Shown here in pieces: positions 12,467-24,340 of a DNA stretch of 64,000 nt (positions are counted from its first letter, which is position 1; the number at the start of each line of letters is the position of its first letter). The stretch covers positions 340,001 to 404,000 of the forward strand of contig JACVTC010000114.1 of the NCBI GenBank assembly GCA_016946835.1, read 5' to 3'. The translations under genes were made by a program, and so were the position numbers. The DNA comes from Neocallimastix lanati (nom. inval.) (Eukaryota > Neocallimastigomycota > Neocallimastigomycetes > Neocallimastigales > Neocallimastigaceae). The notes beneath the pieces are model-generated. The model ran no database searches. It saw nothing but the letters and a program-made list of their open reading frames with translations, and had not been told where the DNA came from.

Positions 12467-15078
12467 AATAATAGTAATAATTAATATTATTTTTTTTAAT
12501 ATATGTATGAACAAATTTTTATAACTAAAAGTAGTATAAATTAAAATAATTATGGATTACATATATAAAAATATATATATTTAATATATATTTAATATAA
12601 TATTTAATTCTTAATGAGGTAAAATAAAAAAAAAAAAAAAGAAAAAAAAAAGTGGTTAATAAATAAAAAATTAATGAATAATAATGGATTTTTTATTTCC
12701 ATTTTTGTAAATTTTTAATCAGTAGCTAAAATAATTAATTTATAAAAATATTTATTTTATTATTTAAATTGAAGTACATTCAAAATATAGAAAATAAGAT
12801 TTTAATTTAAGAATAAATGAAAAAAAATTGATAAAGATTGAATTTTTATCAATATTAATATAATATATTGATATAAATTCAAATAAAAACTTTAATTAAT
12901 ATAAAACATATTATTATAAAAATATAAAATTATTAATATTTACGTATTTTAAATATATTTGTGGCTTATAATAATAAATTCTAAATATAAATTACAATAT
13001 GTTTTTGTTCAAGCATAAAGCTAATATAAAATAATTTATTTTTATATTTTACAATTATTTATATTATTACTATTATAAGTGAGCACCATATTTTGTTTTT
13101 ATTTTTAAGTATTCTTAATAAATTTTATTAGATTTAATTATAATATAAATTAATTTTTATTAATATATAACAATTTGTTTCAACACATTTGAACTTTATT
13201 TTTCATATATTTCACATATTTAAATATTCCCCTTTTAAACTTAGTTATTTATAATGAATAAATTGATTTACTGGTGAATATACTATTAGTTATTTATATT
13301 CTATATTAACTTTTAATTTTACATGGAAAAAACACTTTTTTTCATAGTATTGGTTCTTTGATTTGATTTAAATATTGTTAAAATAATTTCTTAAATATAT
13401 ATATATATATATGTAATTAATATTATTACATCATTAATATTAGATGTATCGTGTAAATACGCGCTAAAATAACTATACTTTAAATAATATGCTTTGTCTG
13501 ATCGCTTAAATTTTTGTATGTAATGTATATTTTTAAAATGTATTTTGTATATTCATGGGACTGGAAACGATTTATTACAAAGTAGATTCCTTTACATATA
13601 ATTATAGTCCATTATTAAGTTCCTACAAATTCATTAAGAGTCTCTATAGATGAATGAAAACATTATAATAATATATGCTTAGCGTGTTTTTTTCACTGTT
13701 GAATTAATAATGCTATATTTTCATAATTTTATTATACTTGTGGTAATTCTCTTTAATCAACTATTTTATATTGTACACGTTTTTTTTTCTTATTTTTGCA
13801 ATTTTGGTCATTTCAAATGGTCGATCAGTTTTATTAGTCTTTCTTAAATTGACATAATGAGCAACTTTTATCATAATTTAAAATTCAAATTTATTTTTTA
13901 TTTATTTTTTTTTTTGACATAATATTATGTCCGTCAAACCATTCTTTTGCTAGGATTTTTTTTTTTAAAGGTCAAATTTATATAATTATGTCAACTTTAT
14001 TAATTTATTTTATTATATAAAATTTCTGACACTTAATTATTCTAATATGATTTAATATATTGTGGCTTATACATTAATTATACCATATTTTAGTATATTT
14101 TTCATATTTCACATATTTTAACAAATGAAACTATTGTAATCTTAATATATAATATACCATAATATAATGTATAAAATAAGAATTATATATTAAATACTAT
14201 AAACAATTAAATAATTCATTGAGTAAATTAATACACATATTAAAAAAAAGAACAAAAAAAAAAGTATTTTATATTAATTTTTGATAAATTAATTTAATTA
14301 ATTTATATTATATTAACTTAATTTATTAATAATTGAAATAGTATATTAATAAATTTATGATTTTTATTGAATAAAATTTTAATATATTTGAATATATTAC
14401 AATATATTAATAATACAAAAATTTATATATTTTGTATCATTTTAATAAAAATTTTGTTGAATGTAAATTTTATTATAATATTAGTATTATCTTTTTTTTT
14501 TTTCTTTAAAAATTTTTTAATATATATATTTTTTTATTTAACAATAAATATATTTTACTTTTTTATTAGTATTTTTTTTTTTTTTTTTCTTAAAGCATAA
14601 AATAAATTTAACAAATAATAAATTTTCAAATGAAGTGTAATTAATGTTGAATAAAAAATAATTTTAAAATAATTTAAGATATAATAGAATAAAAATTATA
14701 ACAAAAAAAAATTAAAAAAAAATTAAATAAAAATTCATATATAACAATAAGAGTTACATATAAATTATATAAAATATATATATTTTTATTATTATTTTTT
14801 TATATATATTTTTTTAATTCCCCCCAAAATATATATATATTAATCTAGAAAGAATTTTTTATTTTTTAATTGAAATATAGAAGATTTTATTAGTAATATT
14901 ACCACATTAAATTGAGCTTAAATTGCTGAATTATTATTATTATTTTTTTTTAAATAAAATATATATCTATTTTTAAATTATTAGAAGGAAGAATAATTAA
15001 ATAAATTATTTTATATTTATTTTATATATTTTATATATTTTAAATTTAGTATTAACAAAAAAGAGTTAAGATATTACG
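12467..15078. other. Gene-free AT-rich region
   Basis: No gene was found. Two places (about 12955-13225 and 14055-14120) carry the motif pair TTGTGGCTTATA ... TTTTTCATATATTTCACATA, which recurs at 37871-37970. The stretch 13440-13900 is slightly less A/T-rich but gave no open frame or RNA that I recognise. Confidence 0.55.
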
Positions 15079-17788
15079 ATGAATAGAAATAAACAATTTA
15101 ATAATAATTCGAATTCAGTTTCCTCTTCAAAAACTGGTAATAATTATAATGTTAATAATGTAAAAACTGAAAATTCTAATGATAATTCAACAAATACATT
15201 AAATAATAAAGAAAATGATGTATTTACTAATGGAAAGAAATCTTATTTACCTTCACCTTCACCAATATCATTATATAATTTAAAAAAAGAAACAAGCGAA
15301 CAATCAACAAGTAAGTGTAATATTTTAATACTTAATTACATTTATTTAATAAGAATATGTTAAATATTCTTATTGAATATTTTTTTTTTTTTTAAATATT
15401 AAATTTTAAAATTAATATCATCAGTTTTTTAATTAAATGTAGTTAAATATATAAACAATTAAAGCTCAATTTAAAGTTTATTAATATTATATAATTATAT
15501 AATGTTTTTTTTTTTTTTTTTTCCTTTTATAAAAGATCAAATGAAAAGCTCTTCATTAGTTTCCCCTAAAGCTTCACCAAAATCTAGTAAGGAAATGCCT
15601 GTTAATAATCGAAAAAGAAAAATGGCAAATGAAATACCTCCAACTAAAAAAATAAAGGAAGAACAAGTAGAAAATAAAAATGATAATGAAATAAATAATA
15701 CTCATGAAAAGCATATAAAAAATGGAAGTATGGTTTCAAATTTTTCTTATCAATTTACTCAATATAAAGCACCTAATGATAACTCAGCAACGAAATTTAA
15801 ATTTCAAAAGGTTAAGGATACACCAACAAATGGTAATGAAGAAGATAATAATAAAGTTAAAAAGGAGGAAATAGAAAAACAAGAAAAGGATAAAAAGCTA
15901 AGAAATAATTTCAATAATTTTACTCAAAATATATCCAAGAATAATTTATTACAAAAATTTCATCGTCCTTATAAGAAGAGTCAAATTATTGCTTCTAGAA
16001 GAAAATCTCTTCCTCTTCCTTCACAGCTGGAAGTTAAATGTATACAACAATATTTAAAAAATGAAAAGCTGAGAGAAACTAATTCTGCTCATCCTAATGA
16101 TGTTAAATCAGTTAAAGTTCATGATAATGGAAATTCTGAAAACAAAAATGTCCCAAATAATTCATCCATTTATCATTCATTAACACGTCCGACTTTCGTA
16201 ATACAAACACAAAATAAGAAAGTCGCCATTCCTCGTAATCATTCTAATACTCATAGAGAAGCTACTAAAGATTTATTCCTTTCCAAATCAAAATCACATT
16301 CGTCATCTATATTAGCTAAGACTTTAAACCCAAATCCTATGAATATGAAAGTTCCAATTCAACCTTTAATCAAAAATCAAATTTCGTTACCAAATATAAA
16401 ACAAAAACCAATACCTCAACTATCATTTAATGGAAACCTTAAGCAACCTTTAATGCCATTAAATAATATGAAAATAAATAATGGTATGAATGTGCCAAAT
16501 AATATGCCAAACAACATACCAAACAACATGTCTAACAATATGCCAAACAATGTGCCAAACGATATGTCTAACAATGTGCAAAACAATGTGCCAAATAATA
16601 TGCCAAATAATATGCCAAATAATATGCCAAATAATATGCAAAATAATATACAAAATAATATGCAAAATAATATGCAAAATAATTTGCAAAGTAATATGAA
16701 AAATAATATGCCAAACGATATGCCAAACAATATGCCAAACAATATGCCAAATAATAAGTCAAACAATATGCCAAACAATATGCCAAATAAAATTCCAAAC
16801 AATATGCCAAACAATATGCCAAACAATGTGCCAAACAATGTGCCAAATAACATGTCAAATAACATACCAAACAATATGCCAAACAATGTGCCAAAAGATA
16901 AGCCAAATAATATGCCAAATAATATGCCAAACAATATGCCAAACAGTATGCCAAATAATATGCCAAATAATATGCCAAATAATATGCCAAATAATATGCC
17001 AAACAGTATGCCAAATAATATACCAAATAATATGCCAAATAATATGCCAAATAATATGCCAAATAATATACCAAATAATATGCCAAATAATATACCAAAT
17101 AATATGCCAAATAATATATCAATCAATATGTCAAACAATATGTCAAATAACGTTTCAAACTATATAGTAAATAATAACAATATGAATAACAATGTTAATA
17201 ATATTAATATGAATAATAATGTTAATAATATTAATATAAATAAAAATAACATGAATGTGAACAATAATGAAGCTTCAGTCATTAACCAAAGAAAATTATC
17301 TATAGAATCTAATAAAAACCAAGTACAAACTTCTATGCCACAAATTTCTAATTTCAATGATAATAGAATCCTTCCTCCAACTTTTAATAATAATAATAAT
17401 GGAAATATTAATAATAATCGTAGAAATAGTATAAATAATAATGGAAACGTTAATAATAATCGTCGTAATAGTATAAATAATAATGGAAACATTAATAATA
17501 ATCGTCGTAATAGTATAAATAATAATGGCATAAATAAAAATTCAGGAAATAATGATATGAAGAATCAAATGGGAACTTCATTTGATATTATTAATAATAA
17601 TAATGTAAATAATATGAATAATATGAATAATAATAATAATATCAATAACATTATTCCATCATCCTATCCTCAAGGACAACAACAATCATTTGTAAATAGT
17701 AATAATAATATATATCAAAATCAACAATTTAATTCTAAAAGAATGACTAATAATATCAATAATAATGAATCATTTATGAATAATAACT

Positions 17789-17821
<33 letters not shown>

Positions 17822-18333
17822 TGAATACCAGAATAATTACCAACAATGATATAATTATAAATAATAATATAAATAACAATATGAATAATGATATAAATAA
17901 TAATATGAATAATGGTATAAATAATGGAATTAAGAATAATATGAATGGAATGAATAATAATAATATGAATAATATGAATAGTAATAACTTCAATATCAAT
18001 CGCCAAAATCAAAGCAAAGGTAATATCAACAACAATAACAATAATATGAATCAAAATAATAACTTAAATTCAAACTATAATAATAAGAATTTCAATAATA
18101 ATAATAATAATAATAATTTCACCAACGACAATAATAACTTTAACAATAATTTCGTTAATAACTTTAATAATAATATGAATAATAATAATAATAATTTTAA
18201 TAATAATAATAATAATAATTTTAATAATAATAATAATTTCAATAATAATAATAATAACAATAATTTCAATAATAATAATAATAATAATAATTTCAATAAT
18301 AATAATAATAATTTCAATAATAATAATAATTTC

Positions 18334-18411
<78 letters not shown>

Positions 18412-20179
18412 TTCAATAATAATAATAATAATTTCAATAATAATAATAATAATTTCAATAATAATAATTTCAATAGTAATAATAACAATAATAATAATAA
18501 TAGCTTTAATAATAATAATTTCAATAGTAATAATTTCAGTAATAATAATAATGGCTTTAATAATAATAATTTCAATAGTAATAATTTCAGTAATAATAAT
18601 AATGGCTTTAATAATAACAATAGTATTAATGGCTTTATTAATAATAACTTCAATAATAATAATAATAATAATATTAATAATAATGGCAATAATAATGCCT
18701 TTAATAATACTAATTTCAATAATAATAATAATGGCTTTAATAATAATAATTTTAATAATAATACCATAAGTAATAATAATAATAATAATATCTTTAATAA
18801 ACAAAATAATATGAATATGAACATAAGTAATAATAATAATAATGGCAATAATAATAATAATAATAACAATATGAATATTAGTATGAACAATGGAAATAAT
18901 AATTTGAACATGATGAATGGCAATATAAATAATATGAATAGAATGAATAATAATATAATTATTAATAATAATAATATGAATAATAATATAAATAATAATA
19001 TGAATATGAATAATAATATAAATAATAATATTAATATGAATAATAATATGAATAATAATATGAATATGAATAACAATATGAATAATAATATGAATGGAAA
19101 TGTGAATAATAATAACATGAATAATATGAACAAAAACATAAATAACATGAATAATATGAATAATATGAATAACATGAATAACATGAATAACATGAATAAC
19201 ATGAATAACATGAATAATATGAATAACATGAATAACATGAATAACATGAATAACATGAATAACATGAATAATATGAATAATATGAATAATATGAACATGG
19301 CAATTAATGGTAACAAAAATGGAAATGTGATTAATATGAATAATAACAACATGAATGACATGAATATAATTAATAATAACCAGATGGGTAATATGAATGG
19401 TAATAATTTTGATAATGGAATGATGAACATTAACCATAACAATGGTATGAATAGAATGTATAATAATAATAATGGAATAGTAAATAATATGAATGGTATG
19501 AATGGAATGAACAATAACGGTAATAATAATATGTATATGAACGTGAATATGAATATGAATAATAGTAATGGAAATGGTATGGTTATAAATAATAATAACA
19601 GAAATAATATGAACCGTAATAACAATAATATGCCAATGAATGGAATGATTAACAATAATATGCAAATGAATGGAATGAACAACAATAATATGAACAATAA
19701 TATGAATAATAATATGAATAATAATATGAATTACAATATGAATAATAATATGAATAATAATATGAATTATAATATGAATAATAATAATATGAATAATATG
19801 AATTTTCGTAACAATAATATGATCAGTAATAACAATAGTGATAATAATAGAAATATTCAAACCCCTGTTTCTAATGCAGTTATGACTTCAATGCCATTAC
19901 AAATTAATAATAGTAATATAAATCGTGATTCAGGCATGAGAAATGGTAAATATTAAATTTTAAATATTATATAAATAAAAATATAATTAATATTGTAAAA
20001 ATATATGAGAATGAATAATAATATATAGATATATATTAGTAATAATGCTTTATATATTAATTATTATTATTATTATTTTAAGGAAGGTGAATTATCTATA
20101 GGTAGATAAAACAAATAAAATAAAATTAAATAATTTCGAATTAATCCTATTGAATTAATTAACTAACTTATGGCAAAAC

Positions 20180-20213
<34 letters not shown>

Positions 20214-20504
20214 CAATAATAAAATGTAAATAAATTTAAAACTTTTGAAATATTATAAAATATATGTTTAAACAGTTATAATGATAGAAAAAAATTTTTT
20301 TACAGTTTTTTTTTTATTATTATTTGTTTAAAACAAAATATTTTGATATTATATAGAATATAGGTATGGCAGTTAATCATACACCCATATTACTATATGG
20401 GGAAGACCAAAGTCTTCAGTCTATAAAAAAAAAAAAAAAATATAGAATATAGAAAATTTTTTTTATTAAAAATAATTTATTATGAAATTTAATTTTTATT
20501 TCTT

Positions 20505-20535
<31 letters not shown>

Positions 20536-21029
20536 ATTATTATTATTATATTATAATGTATGTAATAAAAAGATAATTTTATATTTTTTGAATTGTCTTA
20601 TTTTTATTACATTCATTTATTTTCATATAAAAATATATTTTATTTTATTTTATTTTATTTTATTTTTTATTTTTATTTTTTTATTTTATTTTTTTTTTAT
20701 TTATTATTTTTTTTATATTTATTATTTTCTTTTTATATTTATTTTTATATTTATTTTTATATTTATTTTTATATTTATTTTTATATTTTATATTTATATT
20801 TATATCTTTATTAAAATTATTAAATTTTTTATTAATAGTTCATTGAAACTATAATTCGTTTTTCTAGTTCATTGTTTTTTCTTTATTTATATATATATAT
20901 ATATATATTATATTTTTATTTTATATTAATCATTAATGTTTAAAAAAAAATTCATAATTTTTTTTAGTAGAATATAAAAAAAAAAAAAAAAAATTAGTAA
21001 TAAAATAATAAATTATAATAAAATTTTTC

Positions 21030-21060
<31 letters not shown>

Positions 21061-21287
21061 ATTTGTTAAAAACGTCATATATATATATATCATTAAGATT
21101 ATTAATATTAATATATATACATAAATATAAATTAATATAACAATTTTTATAATATTTTATGATATTATTATTATTATTATTTTTTAAAGAAATTGATTTT
21201 AAAGAAAAAGTATCAATTTATTTTTATGGTAACTCCTCTAATAATATGAAAAAGTTTTTTGAGGCTTCTTTGATGCATAAATTTTGA
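15079..21287 (+). CDS. Giant Asn/Met/Pro-rich low-complexity protein
   Basis: I do not recognise a family. Proposed exons are 15079-15310, 15536-19945 and 21190-21287, giving 1579 residues. The first intron has a GTAAGT donor and a TTTTATAAAAG acceptor. The last donor (GGTAAAT at 19946) and the acceptor before 21190 agree in phase and add a 32-codon end with its own TGA; without that splice the frame closes at 19956. Residues 1-430 are mixed and basic, with NRKRKMAN and KKIKEEQ (nuclear-signal- and SUMO-site-like). Then come about 50 PNNM-type tetrapeptides (about 16490-17160), NNRRNSI repeats, long Asn and NNF tracts, and NNM repeats to the end. The last exon (IDFKEKVSIYFYGN...) is normal-complexity sequence. 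A nuclear or condensate-type role is only a guess. The very long antisense frames are shadows of the repeats. Confidence 0.78.
16490..17160 (+). repeat. 12-bp coding repeat CCAAAYAATATG (PNNM)n
   Basis: About 50 copies of a 12-bp unit, nearly all in phase, encode Pro-Asn-Asn-Met with Val, Ile, Gln, Ser or Lys variants. Synonymous AAC/AAT differences are scattered through it. Because the period is a multiple of three, all six frames stay open, which creates spurious long antisense frames. Confidence 0.95.
17770..19300 (+). repeat. In-frame AAT/AAC and AATATG coding repeats
   Basis: Long AAT/AAC runs broken by TTC, TTT, ATG and GGC codons encode N-, NNF- and NNM-rich tracts. The section at about 19140-19295 is a 9-bp AACATGAAT-type repeat encoding (NNM)n. 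It all lies inside the second exon of the preceding gene. Confidence 0.93.
20352..20452 (+). mobile_element. Short SINE-like copy in an intron, 12-bp target duplication
   Basis: A 77-bp insertion (20364-20440) is flanked by perfect direct repeats TATAGAATATAG at 20352-20363 and 20441-20452, and ends in a run of about 16 A. Its 61 bp before the tail match, on the opposite strand, the 3' end of the element at 12213-12450, including the GAAGAC..GTCTTC hairpin. It starts inside that element, so it is 5'-truncated, the mark of target-primed reverse transcription. It lies in the proposed last intron of the Asn-rich gene. Confidence 0.85.
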
Positions 21288-21579
21288 ATCATGAATCGAA
21301 ATGTAGATTAAGATTTATGGGAAATTTTTTAAGTAAAAAAAAAAAAAAAAACTTTTCCATATTAAAATAGTTTTTCTTGTTATAGCAATTTTTAATTATT
21401 TAAAATTTATTAAAAAACTATTAAATTAAATTACTATTATAAAATTATATAATTATAATTTTAACATTTACAATTTCTTAATATTTAATATTTATTTATC
21501 AAGTTTTCCTTCCTCAAGATATAAGTTATATTTGATAATAATAATAAAAAACTTTTGAAAACTTTTGAAAAATTTTAAT

Positions 21580-21609
<30 letters not shown>

Positions 21610-21619
<10 letters not shown>

Positions 21620-21754
21620 GTTATTATTTTCTGTACATTCTGATAAAGTGAAGGAAAAGTATTAATACAATTACAGGTAGAGATTTTATAGAGTTTTATT
21701 ATTAAAGGTGTAACTATGTCTGTTGGGTATGTAACATGAATGGATCCAGAATCT

Positions 21755-21801
<47 letters not shown>

Positions 21802-22440
21802 TATAGAACATATGTTGTGGATCAATGTATAAGCAATAAGCTTTATGAACATGACGATCAATTATAATATCATATGAAGAATTGTCATCACTAAAATGTA
21901 GAAGGATACCTTAATTTCTATATTTTCAAATTCTAGACATAAGTTGGTATCCTTATCAGAGGAGATAATTTGTTTTTCCTGCAATTTTATAATAATTTCT
22001 TTTTAGTTTGAGTATTTCATGAGTTTTTTTTTTTTTTAACAATAGTTTTGAAGAAAGAAATAGTAAACAGATTAACTTTTATCATATTTTTTTTTTCAAC
22101 AGATCCCATTACAAAATAATATCTGCTTTACTAAAGACATTAATTCTTTTAATCTCATCTTTAGTATATCTCTGAGAATATTTTTGTCATTGGAAGGTTC
22201 TGTATTAATAGTCAGAAAATTACTATCATTTTCATTAATGTTCATGTGATGTATAGAATTGATCTTCCTTATATTGTTTAAGATTCAGCTTTAATCTTTT
22301 AATACATAAATGTCTAAGAAGAGGACTTACGGTGAACAGCTGAGTGAATGTAATTCTCGCATTAGCATCATTAAGAACACCAGCCAAGTCATACTCGTTC
22401 CTGTTATCCAACATAAAAATGGTTCTTGTAATGGAGGAAT
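21610..22440 (-). mobile_element. Ty3/gypsy-like fossil (gag/protease region)
   Basis: Read on the minus strand, short pieces resemble the start of fungal LTR-retroelement polyproteins. One is a YDLAGVLNDANARITFTQL-like block near 22330-22430. A DSG-type protease-like site lies near 21750. The element is broken, with several breaks and long poly(T) inserts, and no ends could be placed. Family assignment to Ty3/gypsy is tentative, supported mainly by the neighbouring integrase fragment. Confidence 0.45.
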
Positions 22441-22634
22441 GTTTAAATTGAATTAAACATATTTACACGATAGGCTCGTAACTCTAAGTAATTTAAAATA
22501 TATTTTTTAATGAACAAGTTTTATTAATTTATTAAAAATATAAATATTAACTATTATTTATTAATCAGTTAAGATAATATTCTAAATTACTTATAACTAA
22601 TTAATAAAAATGAGAATTTAAAAATATTTTATTG

Positions 22635-23055
22635 TGAAATTTTACACCTATTTGTTGTAAATGAATCTTAGATAAAAAATGATAAAAATTATTAATAAAA
22701 TAAATCTTTCTGATTTTTATCGATCTGATTATTTGATCGATAAAACACTAGTAATTTCTTTAATATTCTAAATATAATAATAAATAAAAAAATTCATAAA
22801 GTTTGGAAAGAGTGTGAGCTGAACCTTGAGGGTTCAGCCTGATGATCATGGTAGCTTACTACTGAACCACGGCTACTAATTTCCTGGTTAAGAGTTTCAT
22901 TACATTGGCCCTCCTCGGATTAGGATTTGGATACCAGACGAATCTCAAAACTAGGTTAAACTATACTAAGAAAAATTTTTATTTAATTAATCTAATATAA
23001 ATTATTTTTTTTTTTTTTTTTTTTTTTTTAACTAATTATTAGGTGTAAAATTTCA
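22635..23055. repeat. Segment bounded by 16-bp inverted repeats, tRNA-like core
   Basis: TGAAATTTTACACCTA (22635-22650) and its exact complement (23040-23055) bound about 420 bp. Inside are a perfect 11-bp-arm hairpin (22715-22745, TTTTATCGATC) and a GC-richer block (about 22808-22970). Read on the minus strand, that block holds TGGTTCAGTAG, a full match to the Pol III A-box pattern TRGYNNANNNG. It is followed 33 bases later by GGTTCAGCTC, a near B-box with one mismatch. It also holds the hairpin GCTGAACC-ttgag-GGTTCAGC. It does not fold as a canonical tRNA that I can recognise. It could be a SINE, a small non-autonomous DNA element, or non-coding DNA of the neighbouring gypsy fossil. Confidence 0.5.
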
Positions 23056-23254
23056 ATACATGATAATAATAATAATAATAATAATATAAATACATTTATA
23101 TTAATAAAGTTACATGAATATTAAATAAAGATACATGAATATTAATAATAAAGAATAATAAAATTTATTGATACTGGGGAAATAATTTCAATTATAAGGT
23201 TCTAACTTATTTGGTTTAATTTCTTTTCTTTTTTTTCTTTTTTTTTTTTTTTTA

Positions 23255-23505
23255 ATTCGAATTATAAGGGAACTGGTAACCCATACTTTGTCGTTGACTC
23301 TGAATTCGGGGGGTTTAATTCTGCGTTTATTAGCGATTAGTGAATTTTTCTTGTTTGCTAATTGCTTGTTTTAAGTTTTCTTTTAGTTTTCTGAAAAGTT
23401 TCTGATAAGTTTGTTGTTGTGAATTCTTCTACACCAGGAACATCGATAGAACTTGGTATAACTGGAGAGAACCTCTCCTTCTCTCTTGTTAATCTCAGTC
23501 TAAAA
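23255..23505 (-). mobile_element. Ty3/gypsy integrase C-terminal fossil
   Basis: On the minus strand this fragment resembles the end of a Ty3/gypsy integrase. It has a block like SIDVPGVEEF and, further on, the IKPPEFRVNDKVWV block that typically follows the catalytic core. It is broken, with few breaks over the short stretch. It lies upstream, in reading direction, of the gag-like fossil at 21610-22440. The two may therefore be separate insertions or two tandem elements that shared an LTR. Confidence 0.7.
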
Positions 23506-24199
23506 AAAAAAATTAATTTTATCAAATATTATTATTATAGATAATAAAATAAATTATCTTATAAAGTATTATGGTTTGATATTTATTTATTATTTTTATA
23601 TTTAATATTTTATTGTTAAACTATAATTTTTTTTTAAAAAATAAAAAAAAAATTAAAAACATAATGTAATAGATAAATGAATAAATAAACAAATAAATAA
23701 AAATTAAAAATCATAATATTATACATATTTAATGTAATAATATATATATATATTATTTATCATATTTCAATAATATATATATACTATAATAATTTAATTA
23801 TATAATTAATTATAATTAAATTATCAAATCAATCTAATAATTAATTTTAAACTACTTCTATTAATTTAGAAGCGTTTAATATAAGAATTTATAAAAAATA
23901 AACAATATGCACAATAATACCACAATACAACTATATAACAATGCAAGGATGGAAATATAAAATATATTTTATTAAAATTTATATATATTTTTATTAATTA
24001 TTTAAATATTTAAAATTTTAAATAGTTATTATTTATTATTTAATATAAAGTTTTAAAATAATAACACTTGATTTCAAAAAGAGATATCAAAGATATATAA
24101 AATATATAGATTGTAAAATAAACCTTTTTTTTTCCTAATCTTAACAAGACCTTTTTTGGAAAAAGATTTGAAGAAAAAACTAGAAAAGTTTCAATCGAT

Positions 24200-24340
24200 A
24201 ATCTTTATGTTAGAAAAATTAGTATTTTTATTTTAAATTTTAATTAACACTTTTTTATTTTTATTATAATTTTAAATATTAAATAGTGTTTTAAGGATAT
24301 ATATATAGTTTATATAGTGTATCATACACTATATAAGTTT
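24200..24340 (+). mobile_element. Copia-LTR-like fragment (solo remnant)
   Basis: 24205-24300 resembles 2190-2280, the sequence just past the copia fossil's pol. Both have TAGTATTTTTA/TGGTATTTTTA, then TTTAATTAACA, then TTTTTATTATAATTTTAAATATTAAA at the same spacing. No coding remnant adjoins it, so a solo LTR piece is likely. Low-complexity A/T content tempers this. Confidence 0.5.
24310..24336. repeat. Perfect 12-bp-arm hairpin
   Basis: TTATATAGTGTA, loop TCA, TACACTATATAA. It lies at the end of the copia-LTR-like fragment. No T run follows it directly and no gene ends there, so I do not call it a terminator. Confidence 0.7.

Noticed and set aside
16416-17138. Minus-strand FGIL-repeat frame of 240 codons
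   Set aside because: It is the antisense reading of the 12-bp PNNM repeat, with no splice, start context or unique sequence of its own.
18070-19860. Very long minus-strand open frames (up to ~600 codons) of Ile/His/Leu
   Set aside because: They mirror the in-frame AAT/AACATG repeats of the sense gene; a period-3 repeat without stops in one frame keeps others open. Their composition is not protein-like.
20588-20854. Hydrophobic frame rich in Phe/Ile/Tyr
   Set aside because: It arises from TTTTA/TATTTTTA simple repeats inside an intron and lacks any unique sequence.
22808-22885. A tRNA gene on the minus strand
   Set aside because: The A-box matches and a near B-box exists, but no seven-base acceptor pairing, no standard anticodon arm and no discriminator/terminator arrangement could be drawn. 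It is kept only as tRNA-like.
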